Below are positions 30,217 to 37,950 of a DNA stretch of 64,000 nucleotides, piece by piece. Positions within the stretch are counted from its first letter, which is position 1. Each line of letters starts with the position of its first letter. Source of the DNA: Bryobacterales bacterium (GTDB taxonomy: Bacteria; Acidobacteriota; Terriglobia; Bryobacterales; Bryobacteraceae). Below the pieces are notes generated by a model. The model saw nothing but the letters and a program-made list of their open reading frames with translations, had not been told where the DNA came from and made no database searches. The stretch covers positions 310,001 through 374,000 of the forward strand of contig JADKID010000016.1 in assembly GCA_016721425.1 (NCBI GenBank), in the 5' to 3' direction. Both the position numbers and the translations under genes were made by a program.

Positions 30217-30714
30217 TTAGCGCAGGGAGTAGGAATAGGCGGCCTTGGTGGTCGGAACCAGCTTGTCGCCGCTGCGGACCAGCACTTCGCCCTCTGGCGG
30301 ATTCGGGTCGTAGCTTGCAGCATCAAGCGTGACCTTCGTCGTGGGGTTGTAGAGCGCCGGCGTGTCGCCTTCCTTGTTGTTCCAGACATAGTCCTTGCCC
30401 GTGAACAGGTGAGAGTCCGCCCCCCGGCGGTCTTCGTCCCGGACCACGCTGTCGGGACCGCTCCCCGAATGCACCCGCACCGTCTTCCCCGGCTGAAGGG
30501 TCCCTTTGAACGACATGATCTTCTCCCAGGTGGGCGCTTGTCCTGCGTGATAGGCACGATGCCACAACTCCAGCTGAGAGCAGTCAAAGGGAGTGGTTCC
30601 GTCATTTTTGAAATCGACCCACTCGGCCGCGAGTTGGGCAGCCTGGGTTTGTCCTTGGCGATCCCGGTCTTTACCCGGCGGATTGGGTTTGATTCGAGTG
30701 ATCTGTAAAGCCAT
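30217..30714 (-). CDS. Lamin-tail-domain (LTD)-like protein
   Basis: The product (about 165 aa) begins ALQITRIKPNPPGKDR and contains AAEWVDFKNDGTTPFDCSQLELWH, then SFKGTLQPGKTVRVHSGSG, TGKDYVWNNKEGDTPALYNP and a final VLVRSGDKLVPT. The sequence EWVDFKN...L...L.PG..VRV...YVWNN..GDT..L follows the immunoglobulin-like lamin tail domain found in bacterial surface or nuclease-linked proteins. No signal peptide is visible, so it may be cytoplasmic. ATG 30714 is used as it begins the conserved part; ATG 30726 is an alternative. Unlike its neighbours the gene is uninterrupted. It is transcribed away from the sigma-like gene. Confidence 0.6.
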   Translation of the reverse strand: MALQITRIKPNPPGKDRDRQGQTQAAQLAAEWVDFKNDGTTPFDCSQLELWHRAYHAGQAPTWEKIMSFKGTLQPGKTVRVHSGSGPDSVVRDEDRRGADSHLFTGKDYVWNNKEGDTPALYNPTTKVTLDAASYDPNPPEGEVLVRSGDKLVPTTKAAYSYSLR

Positions 30715-30914
30715 AATTGAAGACATCCTGAAAGCAGTGGGAGGGCGTTGCCGCCGACAAAGGCTCTTTAGAACCTCCACCGCCTTACGTATGAGGGGCT
30801 AGTGAGTTTCCCCCGCGATCAGAAATTATTTTCGGAGGGGAGATCGGACCGGCTGCTCCGTATGGCCAGTGAAGGCGCGCTCGGCGACAAAGGCTGTTGG
30901 CAGGTCCGGATAAC

Positions 30915-31884
30915 GTGAACCGCTTCCAGAACATCGACTTCGTCAGGGTCTACAAGGTCCTCTCGCTCAGGGGCATGGGGATCGTCCGTCAATACGGCGG
31001 TCCGGACACTTTCGATGGCGGGTTCGACTATGAGGACGTTGTGGGAGAAGTGTTTAAGGAGTTTCTGGAGTCCCCGACGGTCTCGGCTGGAAAGCAAGGG
31101 GCGCATAGAAGCGTACCTTGGCAAAATTCTGCACAACAAGATCGTCGACCACCTGCGGCGGCAGAAGCACCATGGCGGCCCTCTGGAGGATGATAACCTG
31201 ACAGCCCTCTCCGGGGTCCAAGAGCGGCCCCTCAGAGTGCAGCTCCCGCCGATGCGAAGGGCGATTGCACGGAGAGACTCTATATGCTTGTGGGCGATGA
31301 CGCACCGCTGCGGGATCTTATCGCCGCCGCTGAGATGACATCCGGAGGCCCGAACGTGAATCAAGAATTGGGAGATATTTTGGGTAAGACGCCCCATCAG
31401 GTATCCAAGCTGAAGGACCGCCTGCTAAGGAAGGAAGGGTACGGGAACTTTATGCCTCGCGACAAGCAGCCAAGACAAGAGCCTGACCTTCTGAACAATC
31501 TGTTCGGATATCCGGCGGAGCTTGCCGATAACGAACTGGGCCTGCTCTTTGCCGCCTTCGCGCCCGGCACCGACGCGCGGGCCCATATCCGCTCCATCGC
31601 CGAGGTCGCTGCGATGAAGCATCGCCTTCAGGGCAAATTGCCGCCCGATCATGTCCAGGCAGCGCTTGAGTCCACCCGTGAGATCAAGACGCTGGACAAT
31701 CTGGCGCCTTCGAAGCTGCGTCAGATCGTGGACGCTATCAAAGCCCCGTTCACGGGTCCCGTCTTCGATCCCAGTTATGCGTATCGAAATCGCGACGGCG
31801 AATTAGACAACGACGACCAGGCCATCGTCGATGCGCTGACCGAGGACCTTCAGAAAGATTGGGACGACGAGGAAAGGAGCCATG
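30915..31884 (+). CDS. Sigma-70-like regulator with long C-terminal extension, frameshifted
   Basis: The first segment (30915 to about 31085) has VRVYKVLSLRGMGIVRQYGG and FDYEDVVGEVFKEFLESP. The next frame (about 31095-31195) gives GRIEAYLGKILHNKIVDHLRRQKH. Together these match sigma-70 region 2 (E-D-V--EVF--FL...A-L--I--N---D--R). The third frame (about 31270 on) has LRDLIAAAEMTSGGPNVNQELGDILGKTPHQVSKLKDRLLR, a helix-turn-helix like sigma region 4. The same frame continues with about 145 further residues (NLFGYPAELADNELGLLFAAF, IRSIAEVAAMKHRL), which could be an extension or a separate coupled gene from ATG 31451. Its end overlaps the ImmA gene. Promoter recognition by this protein is inferred only. 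Confidence 0.5.
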
Positions 31885-32738
31885 AGCCCGGCTGCTCAAC
31901 TCGCTGTTCACCTAAGCCAGCGATTTGTAACAAAGCGCGCCGCCCGATCTTAAGCTCTCTGCAAGGAACTGGGCCTTCGCGTCCAGGAAGTCCCCGCCAG
32001 TGGGTTCGATGGCGCGCTGGTTCGCAGTATGGCGGGCCAAAAGGGCATCATCGCGGTCAAAGCCACCATCAGGGAGGCCTCTCGCAAACGCTTCACCGTC
32101 GCCCATGAAATCGGGCACTTCGTAATACCGCACCATTGCCTGCTGAAGACCGTATGCGATGAAAAGAAGATCGACAGCTTCGATGCCAAGCTGGACCGGC
32201 CCGAGATAGAGGCGAACGAGTTCGCGGCCGAACTGCTGCTGCCGAGCACGGTTCTTTCGAAGAAATTCAGCTTGCAGGAATTCTCGCTCCGCGAAATCTC
32301 CACGGTCGCTACAGAGTTCGAAACGAGTCTTACTGCCACGGTTCGCTGTTTCCTCCGGCTGACCGGCCTGCCCTGCGCGATGGTATGGAGCTCGGATAAC
32401 CAGGCGCGCTGGTGCGCCCGCAGCGAGGCGTTCCGTTTCTATCTTCCGCTCGCCGAACGTCCCGCCGACGGCTCTTTCGCCACCCGGCTTTTCAAGGGCG
32501 GCGTCGTCCCTGCCGACTTTGCGGTTGTGCCCGCGGAGATGTGGCTGGACCGACAAGTCGCCGAAAGCGTGGGGACACTGCTGGAGCTTATTCCATCTAC
32601 CTGCCGAACTACAATGCGGTGCTCACGTTGCTTTGGGCCAAGAAGGTGTCAGCGGCTGGTGCCGAGGAAGAAAGTGGCCTGTTGGCAGAACTCGAACCCA
32701 GTGACTTTACCATTGGGCGACGGAATTGGCCTCGATAG
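31882..32738 (+). CDS. ImmA/IrrE-family metallo-endopeptidase, frameshifted
   Basis: ATG 31882 has AAAGGAG close upstream. After about 20 residues (MSPAAQLAVHLSQRFVTK) the frame changes near 31945; the next frame reads CKELGLRVQEVPASGFDGALV. The third (from about 32029) has the zinc site RFTVAHEIGHFVIPH (HExxH), then RPEIEANEFAAELLLPSTVL (the third zinc ligand in EIEANEFAAELLLP), characteristic of ImmA/IrrE (COG2856) peptidases. Near 32590 another break leads to the C-terminus YLPNYNAVLTLLWAKKVSAAG, ending at 32738. These peptidases usually cleave a helix-turn-helix repressor encoded next door; the adjacent sigma-like gene is the natural candidate partner. Confidence 0.75.
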
Positions 32739-33178
32739 TTGCGACCGACGAGCAACTCGGCCGCATTGCGTGGGGCAACCTCACACAACCGCTCATCAAT
32801 GATGGCCTTGGACGCGCCGCCAACTCCTGAATCGTCGATCGGAAGTTGGCCAGAAATGGCGTTCTGGGAGATCACTCCTGAAGTCCCCGTCACGTCAACT
32901 TGTAACCCAAACCACCGAAGTGGCAGCGCTGCCCATACCGTAACGAAGGATTAGGAACGCCGCACGCCCTTCGGGCCGTTAGAGCAATTGGCCGTCCTAT
33001 GGGCTCGAAGAACTGACCGGCGGCCATCGGCCGGGCGTTGTTCAGGGATGTATTCACGTTGCCGCGGACGCACGTTATCGCATGCGATCAACATCGCCAA
33101 GACGTCCGTGGGGCTGCGGTCTTCCCGGGTAAGTGCAGGTATTAGTCGGCGTACGGGCTTCAGGAAGGAACAAGGGAA
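32739..33178. other. Intergenic region of about 440 bp
   Basis: No gene is supported. It marks the boundary between the frame-disrupted accessory region and the intact backbone operon. A segment at about 32850-32915 (GGAGATCACTCCTG, GTCAACTTGTAACCCAA) resembles parts of the repeat-bearing regions at 19.1 and 25.3 kb. AAGGAACAAGGGAA just before 33179 is a probable ribosome binding site for the next gene. Confidence 0.4.
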
Positions 33179-33592
33179 ATGTCAGCATACGCGGAGTTCG
33201 AGACAATCATGCGGGAACAGCGGTTCCTCGTCGAGGGGCTAACGGCGATGGGCTACAACGTCGAGGTCTCGACCGAGGGCACCGCACTGTATGGCTATCA
33301 CGGTGACGAGCGACCGGAGCGAGCCCACGTCATCCTTCGACGGGCTCAGTTGGACAGTGCGTCCAATGACATCGGATTCGCACGGGGAGCCGAGGGTCGG
33401 TTTCGGGCGATCTTGAGCGATTACGATCGCCGCATCGGCTACGACGACAAGTGGCTCGGGAGAGTCCAGCAGAGCTACAAGGAACGGCAGACGATGGCGG
33501 TGGCCCAAGCGAAGGGCTACATCTTTCGGGGCAAGGAAGTCATTCAGACCCCGAACGGGCCACAGATCCGCCTGCAATTTGTGGCGCGATAG
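33179..33592 (+). CDS. DUF1257 (Ycf35-like) protein
   Basis: A 137-aa protein beginning MSAYAEFETIMREQRFLVEGLTAMGYNVEV and containing LYGYHGDERPERAHVILRR, ASNDIGFARGAEGRFRAILSDYD, WLGRVQQSYKERQTM and AQAKGYIF. This follows DUF1257: an F-x-T/E-I start, a GY-xxE segment, a DIGF-xxxxxG centre, then a QxY and a G(Y/F) beta strand. The family, including cyanobacterial Ycf35, has no established function but co-occurs with DUF2997 and Ycf46-like ATPases. It starts the intact operon, nine bases before the DUF2997 gene. Confidence 0.75.
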   Translation: MSAYAEFETIMREQRFLVEGLTAMGYNVEVSTEGTALYGYHGDERPERAHVILRRAQLDSASNDIGFARGAEGRFRAILSDYDRRIGYDDKWLGRVQQSYKERQTMAVAQAKGYIFRGKEVIQTPNGPQIRLQFVAR

Positions 33593-33601
33593 GAGAGGAC
33601 C

Positions 33602-33802
33602 ATGCAGCAGAAGACCATTACGGTGCTCATCGACGAGAAGGGCAACAGCTCGATCGACCTCGAGGGATTTGCGGGCCACGGGTGCGACAAGGTGCTGAAC
33701 GCCCTTCAGGGAAATGACCGCGTCAAGATCGAGCGAAAGAAGCCCGCGTTCTTCACTGAGGCGGATACCGCACAGGGCCAGCAGATAAAGGCCAGCAGGT
33801 GA
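33602..33802 (+). CDS. DUF2997-family small protein
   Basis: 66 aa from ATG 33602 with AGGAGAGG upstream. The N-terminal part TITVLIDEKGNSSIDLEGFAGHGCDKVLNAL matches DUF2997 (beta hairpin, then GxxG/HxC and a helix). A polar tail follows. DUF2997 proteins are small companions of DUF1257 proteins in cyanobacterial and plasmid operons; function unknown. It is followed 36 bases later by a radical-SAM activase gene. Confidence 0.7.
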   Translation: MQQKTITVLIDEKGNSSIDLEGFAGHGCDKVLNALQGNDRVKIERKKPAFFTEADTAQGQQIKASR

Positions 33803-33838
33803 GCGTGCCCGGCCTTCAGAACGTGAGGAGGGGGCGTT

Positions 33839-34441
33839 GTGCTTCTACATGCCTTCGTACCGACAAGCCGGGCGAACGGGCCGGGACCGCGCGCCGTGGT
33901 CTATTTTCAGGGCTGCACTTTGAATTGCAGCGCTTGCTGGAATCCGGAGACACACAAATTCCGGGGCAGCGAGGTGGGCGTTCGTGCCGTCGTAGATCTG
34001 TTTGAAGATGCACGCCGATCGGGACCACTAAACGGCGTCACGTTTTCCGGCGGCGAACCGATGCAGCAGGCCGGGGCGCTGCTGGCACTGATGCAGGAGT
34101 TTCGCAACGCGGCGCCAGCCGTGAGCCTTGGCATGTTCACCGGCTACACGGAGTGCGAGTTGGCCTCCGGAGAGTATTTGACCCGGCCGAAGACTACCGT
34201 GGACCGGAAAACAGCGCTGTGGCGTGAGGTCCGCGGATTGTTGGACTTCGCGATCATGGGGCGCTACGACCAAACTCAGCCTGCGACCGAACCGCTGCGG
34301 ACTAGCCGAAATCAACGACTCGTGCTATTCAGCGACCGTTACCAGGTGGGCGACTTTGGCCCGCAGCTCGTCGAGGTCACCATTGGGCACCAAGGGAAGG
34401 CGGTTGTCACCGGCTTCCCAGTGCTCGGGGTTCCCATCTGA
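33839..34441 (+). CDS. NrdG-like radical SAM activating enzyme
   Basis: 200 aa from GTG 33839, preceded by GAGGAGGGGG. It contains YFQGCTLNCSACWNPETHKF, the CxxxCxxC iron-sulfur motif of radical SAM activases (Cys near residues 26, 30, 33), and GVTFSGGEPMQQAGALLALM, the GGEP S-adenosylmethionine motif. Its length fits 4Fe-4S activating enzymes such as NrdG or PflA, which install a glycyl radical on a partner. No glycyl-radical enzyme is encoded in the window, so the target is unknown. Similar short radical SAM proteins occur beside DUF1257/DUF2997 genes, suggesting a shared pathway (inference). Confidence 0.8.
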   Translation: MLLHAFVPTSRANGPGPRAVVYFQGCTLNCSACWNPETHKFRGSEVGVRAVVDLFEDARRSGPLNGVTFSGGEPMQQAGALLALMQEFRNAAPAVSLGMFTGYTECELASGEYLTRPKTTVDRKTALWREVRGLLDFAIMGRYDQTQPATEPLRTSRNQRLVLFSDRYQVGDFGPQLVEVTIGHQGKAVVTGFPVLGVPI

Positions 34442-34531
34442 GCCGTTCAGGCAGTCAATCGGCGTCAGTGCGCCGCGATCCATCACAACCAAGAAACAAA
34501 GGACGGCTGAACAGCAATAGGGGAGGTGTGT

Positions 34532-35071
34532 GTGCCCGAATACAACGAGACTCACGCGCTCCGGGACCGTGCCATCGAGCTCGTGGACATCCTGCGTGAC
34601 GAACTTGTCCGCACAGGAGACGCCAACCCCGTGGTGTACCTGGCATACGAGAGCTGCCTGGCGGAGGTGCTGATTGACAAGCGACTGCTGAACAGTCCGG
34701 AGGGCAAGCGGAGTTTGTGGGCGTTTCTGCGGCGGCGGGCCAACGAAACCGGCGCATGCGCCGTGGTGACCGGCTTCGATGCGTGGGCCTTCGTCCCGGA
34801 CAGAGACCGGCTCGGAGCGTTGGAGCGGGGGCTTCTGGCGGAATTGCTGCCGCGTGGCATCGGCGCTTTGGAAGCAGCGGGATTGGGCCGCCGCCGCGAG
34901 GCGATCTCCGTGATCGTCGAGACGCGGCTGATTGCGGTGATGGTGTTACAGCATTACGTGCGGACCGCGCAGGGGATCGAGTTTGGTCCGGTGCAGTGCG
35001 CTGACACAACACAGACCGGCGTCGAACTGTGCGGCTCGATGCGTGTCTTTCAAGATCCGATTCCGGCCTGA
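34532..35071 (+). CDS. Hypothetical protein (about 179 aa)
   Basis: GTG 34532 follows GGGGAGG. The protein is mostly helical: HALRDRAIELVDILRDELVR, VYLAYESCLAEVLIDKRLL, then TGACAVVTGFDAWAF, and ALERGLLAELLPRGIGALEAAGLG, with a final strand region VETRLIAVMVLQHYVR. It is soluble, of normal codon use, and sits between the radical SAM gene and a larger unknown gene. Family not recognised. GTG 34526 and 34528 are alternative near-by start triplets, only 34526 being in frame. Confidence 0.65.
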   Translation: MPEYNETHALRDRAIELVDILRDELVRTGDANPVVYLAYESCLAEVLIDKRLLNSPEGKRSLWAFLRRRANETGACAVVTGFDAWAFVPDRDRLGALERGLLAELLPRGIGALEAAGLGRRREAISVIVETRLIAVMVLQHYVRTAQGIEFGPVQCADTTQTGVELCGSMRVFQDPIPA

Positions 35072-35116
35072 CGGATCGGCGATGGAGTAACCGATAGGGA
35101 TGAAAGGAGGCGAAGG

Positions 35117-36037
35117 ATGGCTGCGATGCCAATGGTGCTGATCGATGTTCAGAGTGTGGGTCAGGATCTGGCCCAGAAGACCGTGTGTGTGAAGGTCCGG
35201 CTCGGCCGATTGGGCAACACGCGAAAGGTGAGTAACTCACAGGTCGAGGTGGACACGGACAAGAGCCAGATTCGGGTTTCAAAACACCTGCTGGACTCGA
35301 GAGAGTTGCGTGCGATCGCCAACTTCGACGGCGAGGTTCGGCGCTACTTGTACGACACCTGCCTGCCGTTTGAAGCGGGCATTCATCTGTGTCCCCTCGC
35401 ACTGCTAGAGGAGATGGAGGGTAGGCTCCGACAGTTGGGGGCGCGCCGAAAGGGTCTGATCGAAGAGTTCTTGGCCGTCTACCCTCTACTGTGCCAGGAG
35501 GCCGGGAAGCGCTTGCGGTCTCTGTACGATCCGACTGACTACCCGCCGGTGGAGTACGTGGAACAGCAGTTCACGTTCAACTGGCAGTACATCAGTTTCG
35601 GCGTTCCCGACCAACTCCGCGAGATCTCAACCAAGATCTGGCAGGACGAGCGAGAGAAAGCGGCCCAGGTAATGGCGGAAGCGGGACAGGAAATCCAACA
35701 AGTGCTCCGATCCGCGATGGCCGAACTGGTCAAGCATATGCGTGATCGGCTGAAGGACGGGCCGGACGGCAAGCCGTTGAAGTTCAAGGAGTCGACGGTC
35801 TCCAACCTTGCCGACTTCCTCGGAACTTTCAATTTCCGGAATGTGACGGACGATGCGGAGTTAAGGTCACTGGTGGATAAGACCCGTGGCCTGCTCCTTG
35901 GTGTGAGCGCGGACGATCTTCGGACTACCGCCGGCGTGCGCGCGAAGGTTCAGCAGGGGATGGCGGATCTGGCGGCTGAATTGGATACGCTGATCGTCAA
36001 GCGACCGGGAAGGAAATTCCGCCTCAATGAGGAATAG
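35117..36037 (+). CDS. Hypothetical protein (306 aa), possibly DUF3150-like
   Basis: ATG 35117 has AAAGGAGG upstream. The N-terminus (VLIDVQSVGQDLAQKTVCVKVRLGRLGNTRKVS, then KSQIRVSKHLLDSRELRAI) describes a basic beta region. The remainder is long helices (LALLEEMEGRLRQLGARRKGLIEEFLAVYPLL, REKAAQVMAEAGQEIQQVLRSAMAELVKHM) with LKFKESTVSNLADFLGTFNFRNVTDD. This arrangement recalls DUF3150 proteins of plasmids, but I could not verify it. The gene is intact and lies in the operon that leads to ssb and the PRTRC genes. Confidence 0.7.
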   Translation: MAAMPMVLIDVQSVGQDLAQKTVCVKVRLGRLGNTRKVSNSQVEVDTDKSQIRVSKHLLDSRELRAIANFDGEVRRYLYDTCLPFEAGIHLCPLALLEEMEGRLRQLGARRKGLIEEFLAVYPLLCQEAGKRLRSLYDPTDYPPVEYVEQQFTFNWQYISFGVPDQLREISTKIWQDEREKAAQVMAEAGQEIQQVLRSAMAELVKHMRDRLKDGPDGKPLKFKESTVSNLADFLGTFNFRNVTDDAELRSLVDKTRGLLLGVSADDLRTTAGVRAKVQQGMADLAAELDTLIVKRPGRKFRLNEE

Positions 36038-36062
36038 CCAGTCCGGAGAAAGGAGAACCCCG

Positions 36063-36278
36063 ATGGCGCTCGATGCTGTTTTTGTCGCTGGCGTGCTGGA
36101 GGGCATTGAGGTCACGCTCAACGAGCTGATCGTACGGGTGGACAATGCCGAAGTTCAGGCCAGCCTGGATGTGCTTCAGAGTCGGGTAATGGCGTTACGG
36201 GTCTCGATCGAGTCACCGGCACCAGAACCGGCAGAAGCGGGACACTCGCGCAAGCCGATCGTCGCCAGGGCGGCGTAG
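36063..36278 (+). CDS. Small hypothetical protein (71 aa)
   Basis: ATG 36063 has AAAGGAGAA upstream. The product is ALDAVFVAGVLEGIEVTLNE then ELIVRVDNAEVQASLDVLQ, a helical acidic segment, followed by a proline/alanine-rich basic tail ending PIVARAA. It lies 25 bases after the preceding gene, so it is probably co-transcribed; a hairpin follows the stop. Function unknown. Confidence 0.6.
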   Translation: MALDAVFVAGVLEGIEVTLNELIVRVDNAEVQASLDVLQSRVMALRVSIESPAPEPAEAGHSRKPIVARAA

Positions 36279-36292
36279 TTCGGCCGTTTCAA

Positions 36293-36316
36293 CCCTCGGG
36301 CATTCTGCCCGGAGGG
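36293..36316 (+). terminator. GC-rich hairpin after small gene
   Basis: CCCTCGGGC, loop ATTCT, GCCCGGAGGG: near-perfect complementary arms with a single bulge. No T run follows, so intrinsic termination would be weak; it may instead protect or process the transcript between the upstream genes and ssb. Confidence 0.4.
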
Positions 36317-36344
36317 TCAATCGCATCAATCTAGCCGCACCAAC

Positions 36345-36376
36345 GCCGCGCGGGGACCGGTGTGTCCTCGCGCGGC
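36345..36376 (+). promoter_or_regulatory. Strong hairpin in the ssb leader
   Basis: Arms GCCGCGCGGGGA (36345-36356) and TCCTCGCGCGGC (36365-36376) pair with one mismatch around an eight-base loop, and the pairing extends outward with flanking CACC/GGTG. It lies 39 bases upstream of the ssb start, which has its own AAAGGAG. Attenuation or RNA stabilisation is possible. Confidence 0.35.
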
Positions 36377-36414
36377 GGTGCGTTGTGTAAGCAGACCTGA
36401 AAGGAGCGTAGACA

Positions 36415-36855
36415 ATGCTTGGTTTGAACAACATTCAGATCATTGGGAACCTCGGCGGTGCGCCGCAGGTGACCTTCAGCAAGGACAGCAGTTCCCAGAT
36501 TGTCAATTTCTCGGTCGCCGTCAATGAGCGGTGGAGAAACCGTGACGGAGATCCTCAGGAACGACTTACGTGGTTGCGCGTGGTCGCATTCAATGGGATC
36601 GGGCAGGTGTGCGCTGAACATCTGGTCAAGGGCGATGCCGTCTACATCGAAGGTCGCCTGCAAGTTCGAGAGTACGAAGACAAGAACGGCGCTGAGCGAA
36701 CTTCCGTCGAAGTGGTCGCGTCGAAGGTCCGGTTCTTGGGCCGCGGAAATGGCACCGGTGCCGTGCCCGGACAACCGAGGACGCAAACGGCCTCGCCTAT
36801 AGGTCCGACGGACAACTATGCCCATGTGCCCACCGATGACGGCGCACCGTTCTGA
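36415..36855 (+). CDS. ssb: Single-stranded DNA-binding protein
   Basis: 146 aa; ATG 36415 has AAAGGAG upstream. The OB fold is clear: NNIQIIGNLGGAPQVTFSK, IVNFSVAVNERW, TWLRVVAFNGIGQVCAEHLVKGDAVYIEGRLQVREYEDKNG and VEVVASKVRFLG. A disordered linker ends with the acidic tip DDGAPF, the standard SSB C-terminal interaction motif (usually DDDIPF). It binds single-stranded DNA during replication or transfer and recruits partners through its tip. This is probably a second, element-borne SSB serving the primase, Rad52-like and PRTRC functions. Intact, and followed 60 bases later by PRTRC protein E. Confidence 0.9.
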   Translation: MLGLNNIQIIGNLGGAPQVTFSKDSSSQIVNFSVAVNERWRNRDGDPQERLTWLRVVAFNGIGQVCAEHLVKGDAVYIEGRLQVREYEDKNGAERTSVEVVASKVRFLGRGNGTGAVPGQPRTQTASPIGPTDNYAHVPTDDGAPF

Positions 36856-36915
36856 AGGGCTGGGAGCACCACACATCCGAAAGACCGAACTGGTGGATAA
36901 GGAGGAATGACAACC

Positions 36916-37446
36916 ATGGGCGAACCAACAACGGAACCTGCGGGCGGCTTCTTCACCCAACTGATGCCGATGCTCGCCGAGCGCACGGTGATGATGATTG
37001 TCTCCAAGGCTGACGAGCAACACCTCACCGTTTCTGTGATCCCGAAGCGGATGAAAGAGAGCGAGAACACGGCCCTGACGACGCCGCTGAGTTGCGTGGG
37101 AACCCCGGAGGAACTTGACCGCGACCTCCCCATTCATGTCCGCGATTTCGTGGCAGGCCACGTGGGGCTGAGCAATAACCTGGCGCAGATCCAGCGGGAA
37201 CGGGACGAGGCGGAGAAGACCGCACGCGAAGACCTCAAGAAGAAACAGAAGACAGTCGGAAGCGGCGGAGTGAAGAGCAAGACGGCAGAGGCAGGGCCGA
37301 GCGGAGCGGAGAAACCGGCTCAGGCGCCGGTGCCGCCGCCGATGCTGAGTCTATTCGATGGGTTGCCAGAAATGGAAGGCGAATCGCCGACACACCCTGA
37401 ACACCTGGATCCCGCCGAAGACGGCGACGAAGGAGGTGCATCATGA
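36916..37446 (+). CDS. PRTRC system protein E
   Basis: 176 aa. ATG 36916 is preferred because AAGGAGG lies ten bases upstream; ATG 36907 is too close to it. The core FFTQLMPMLAERTVMMIVSKADEQHLTVSVIPKRMKES and ENTALTTPLSCVGTPEELDRDLP matches PRTRC protein E (beta-rich, PK(R/K)xKxxEN, LTTPLxxxGTPEELD). The C-terminal half is charged and disordered with a final LSLFDG segment. PRTRC (ParB-related, ThiF-related cassette) genes are found on plasmids and integrative elements and are presumed to aid maintenance; no biochemical role is established. Its end overlaps the PRTRC C gene (ATGA). Confidence 0.8.
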   Translation: MGEPTTEPAGGFFTQLMPMLAERTVMMIVSKADEQHLTVSVIPKRMKESENTALTTPLSCVGTPEELDRDLPIHVRDFVAGHVGLSNNLAQIQRERDEAEKTAREDLKKKQKTVGSGGVKSKTAEAGPSGAEKPAQAPVPPPMLSLFDGLPEMEGESPTHPEHLDPAEDGDEGGAS

Positions 37447-37646
37447 AGACCTCACCAATGCGCCGCGAATTCTCATTCAATGGCGTGAAGTTGCCAGATC
37501 CAAATCCGGCGATGAGCGTGGAGGATGTGAGAGGAGTACTGGCGATGCAATATCCGGAGATCGCAACGGCAGTCGTCACCGGGCCGGAACCTGTGGGCGA
37601 CACGATGAAGTACACCTTCGAACGCGCGATCGGGTCGAAGGGATGA
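37443..37646 (+). CDS. PRTRC system protein C
   Basis: 67 aa. It begins KTSPMRREFSFNGVKLPDPNPAMS and continues EDVRGVLAMQYPEIATAVVTGPEPV with a final YTFERAIGSKG. This is the PRTRC protein C pattern: FxxNGxxLPDPxPxMSxExVRxxxAxxYPELAxAxVxGP, ending (A/V)GxKG. It overlaps the E gene by four bases, so the two products are probably made together. Intact. Confidence 0.85.
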   Translation: MKTSPMRREFSFNGVKLPDPNPAMSVEDVRGVLAMQYPEIATAVVTGPEPVGDTMKYTFERAIGSKG

Positions 37647-37713
37647 GGCGCCGAGGGGGCGGTTCGTGGGAATGCGAGACCCAATCCGCTCCCAGTTCGG
37701 AGGGAGGTTGCCG

Positions 37714-37950
37714 ATGAAAGCCAAGGTTGGAACGGCGCAAAAAGACCTCGACAAGGAAGTCCTGGGTGAGTTGGCCCTGCTTGTCCAAGGACGACATGCT
37801 TCGCAACAAACACTACTGGAGAGGTACCGGCGATGCTCAGACTGGAAGCAGGCATGTGTCATCATTTGCCGGGCGTTGGGCGACGGCCGGGCGCGACGGC
37901 AGAGTGCTTACCTCACCCCGCCGCCAGGGTGGCTACCGCCAACTGTCTGA
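37714..37950 (+). CDS. Small hypothetical protein (78 aa) inside the PRTRC cassette
   Basis: ATG 37714 has GGAGG eight bases upstream. The product KAKVGTAQKDLDKEVLGELA then LLVQGRHASQQTLLERYRR is a helical basic protein, ending TPPPGWLPPTV. Its TGA overlaps the next ATG as TGATG, arguing that it is a real translated link between PRTRC C and F. I do not recognise a family; it is not one of the named PRTRC proteins. Confidence 0.55.
   Translation: MKAKVGTAQKDLDKEVLGELALLVQGRHASQQTLLERYRRCSDWKQACVIICRALGDGRARRQSAYLTPPPGWLPPTV

Noticed and set aside
33839..34441. Ribonucleotide reductase activase for a resident NrdD
   Set aside because: No glycyl-radical enzyme gene is present in the window; kept as an NrdG-like activase with unknown target.
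34455..35402. 315-aa minus-strand ORF
   Set aside because: Covers parts of three real plus-strand genes and is Arg/Pro/Ser-rich.
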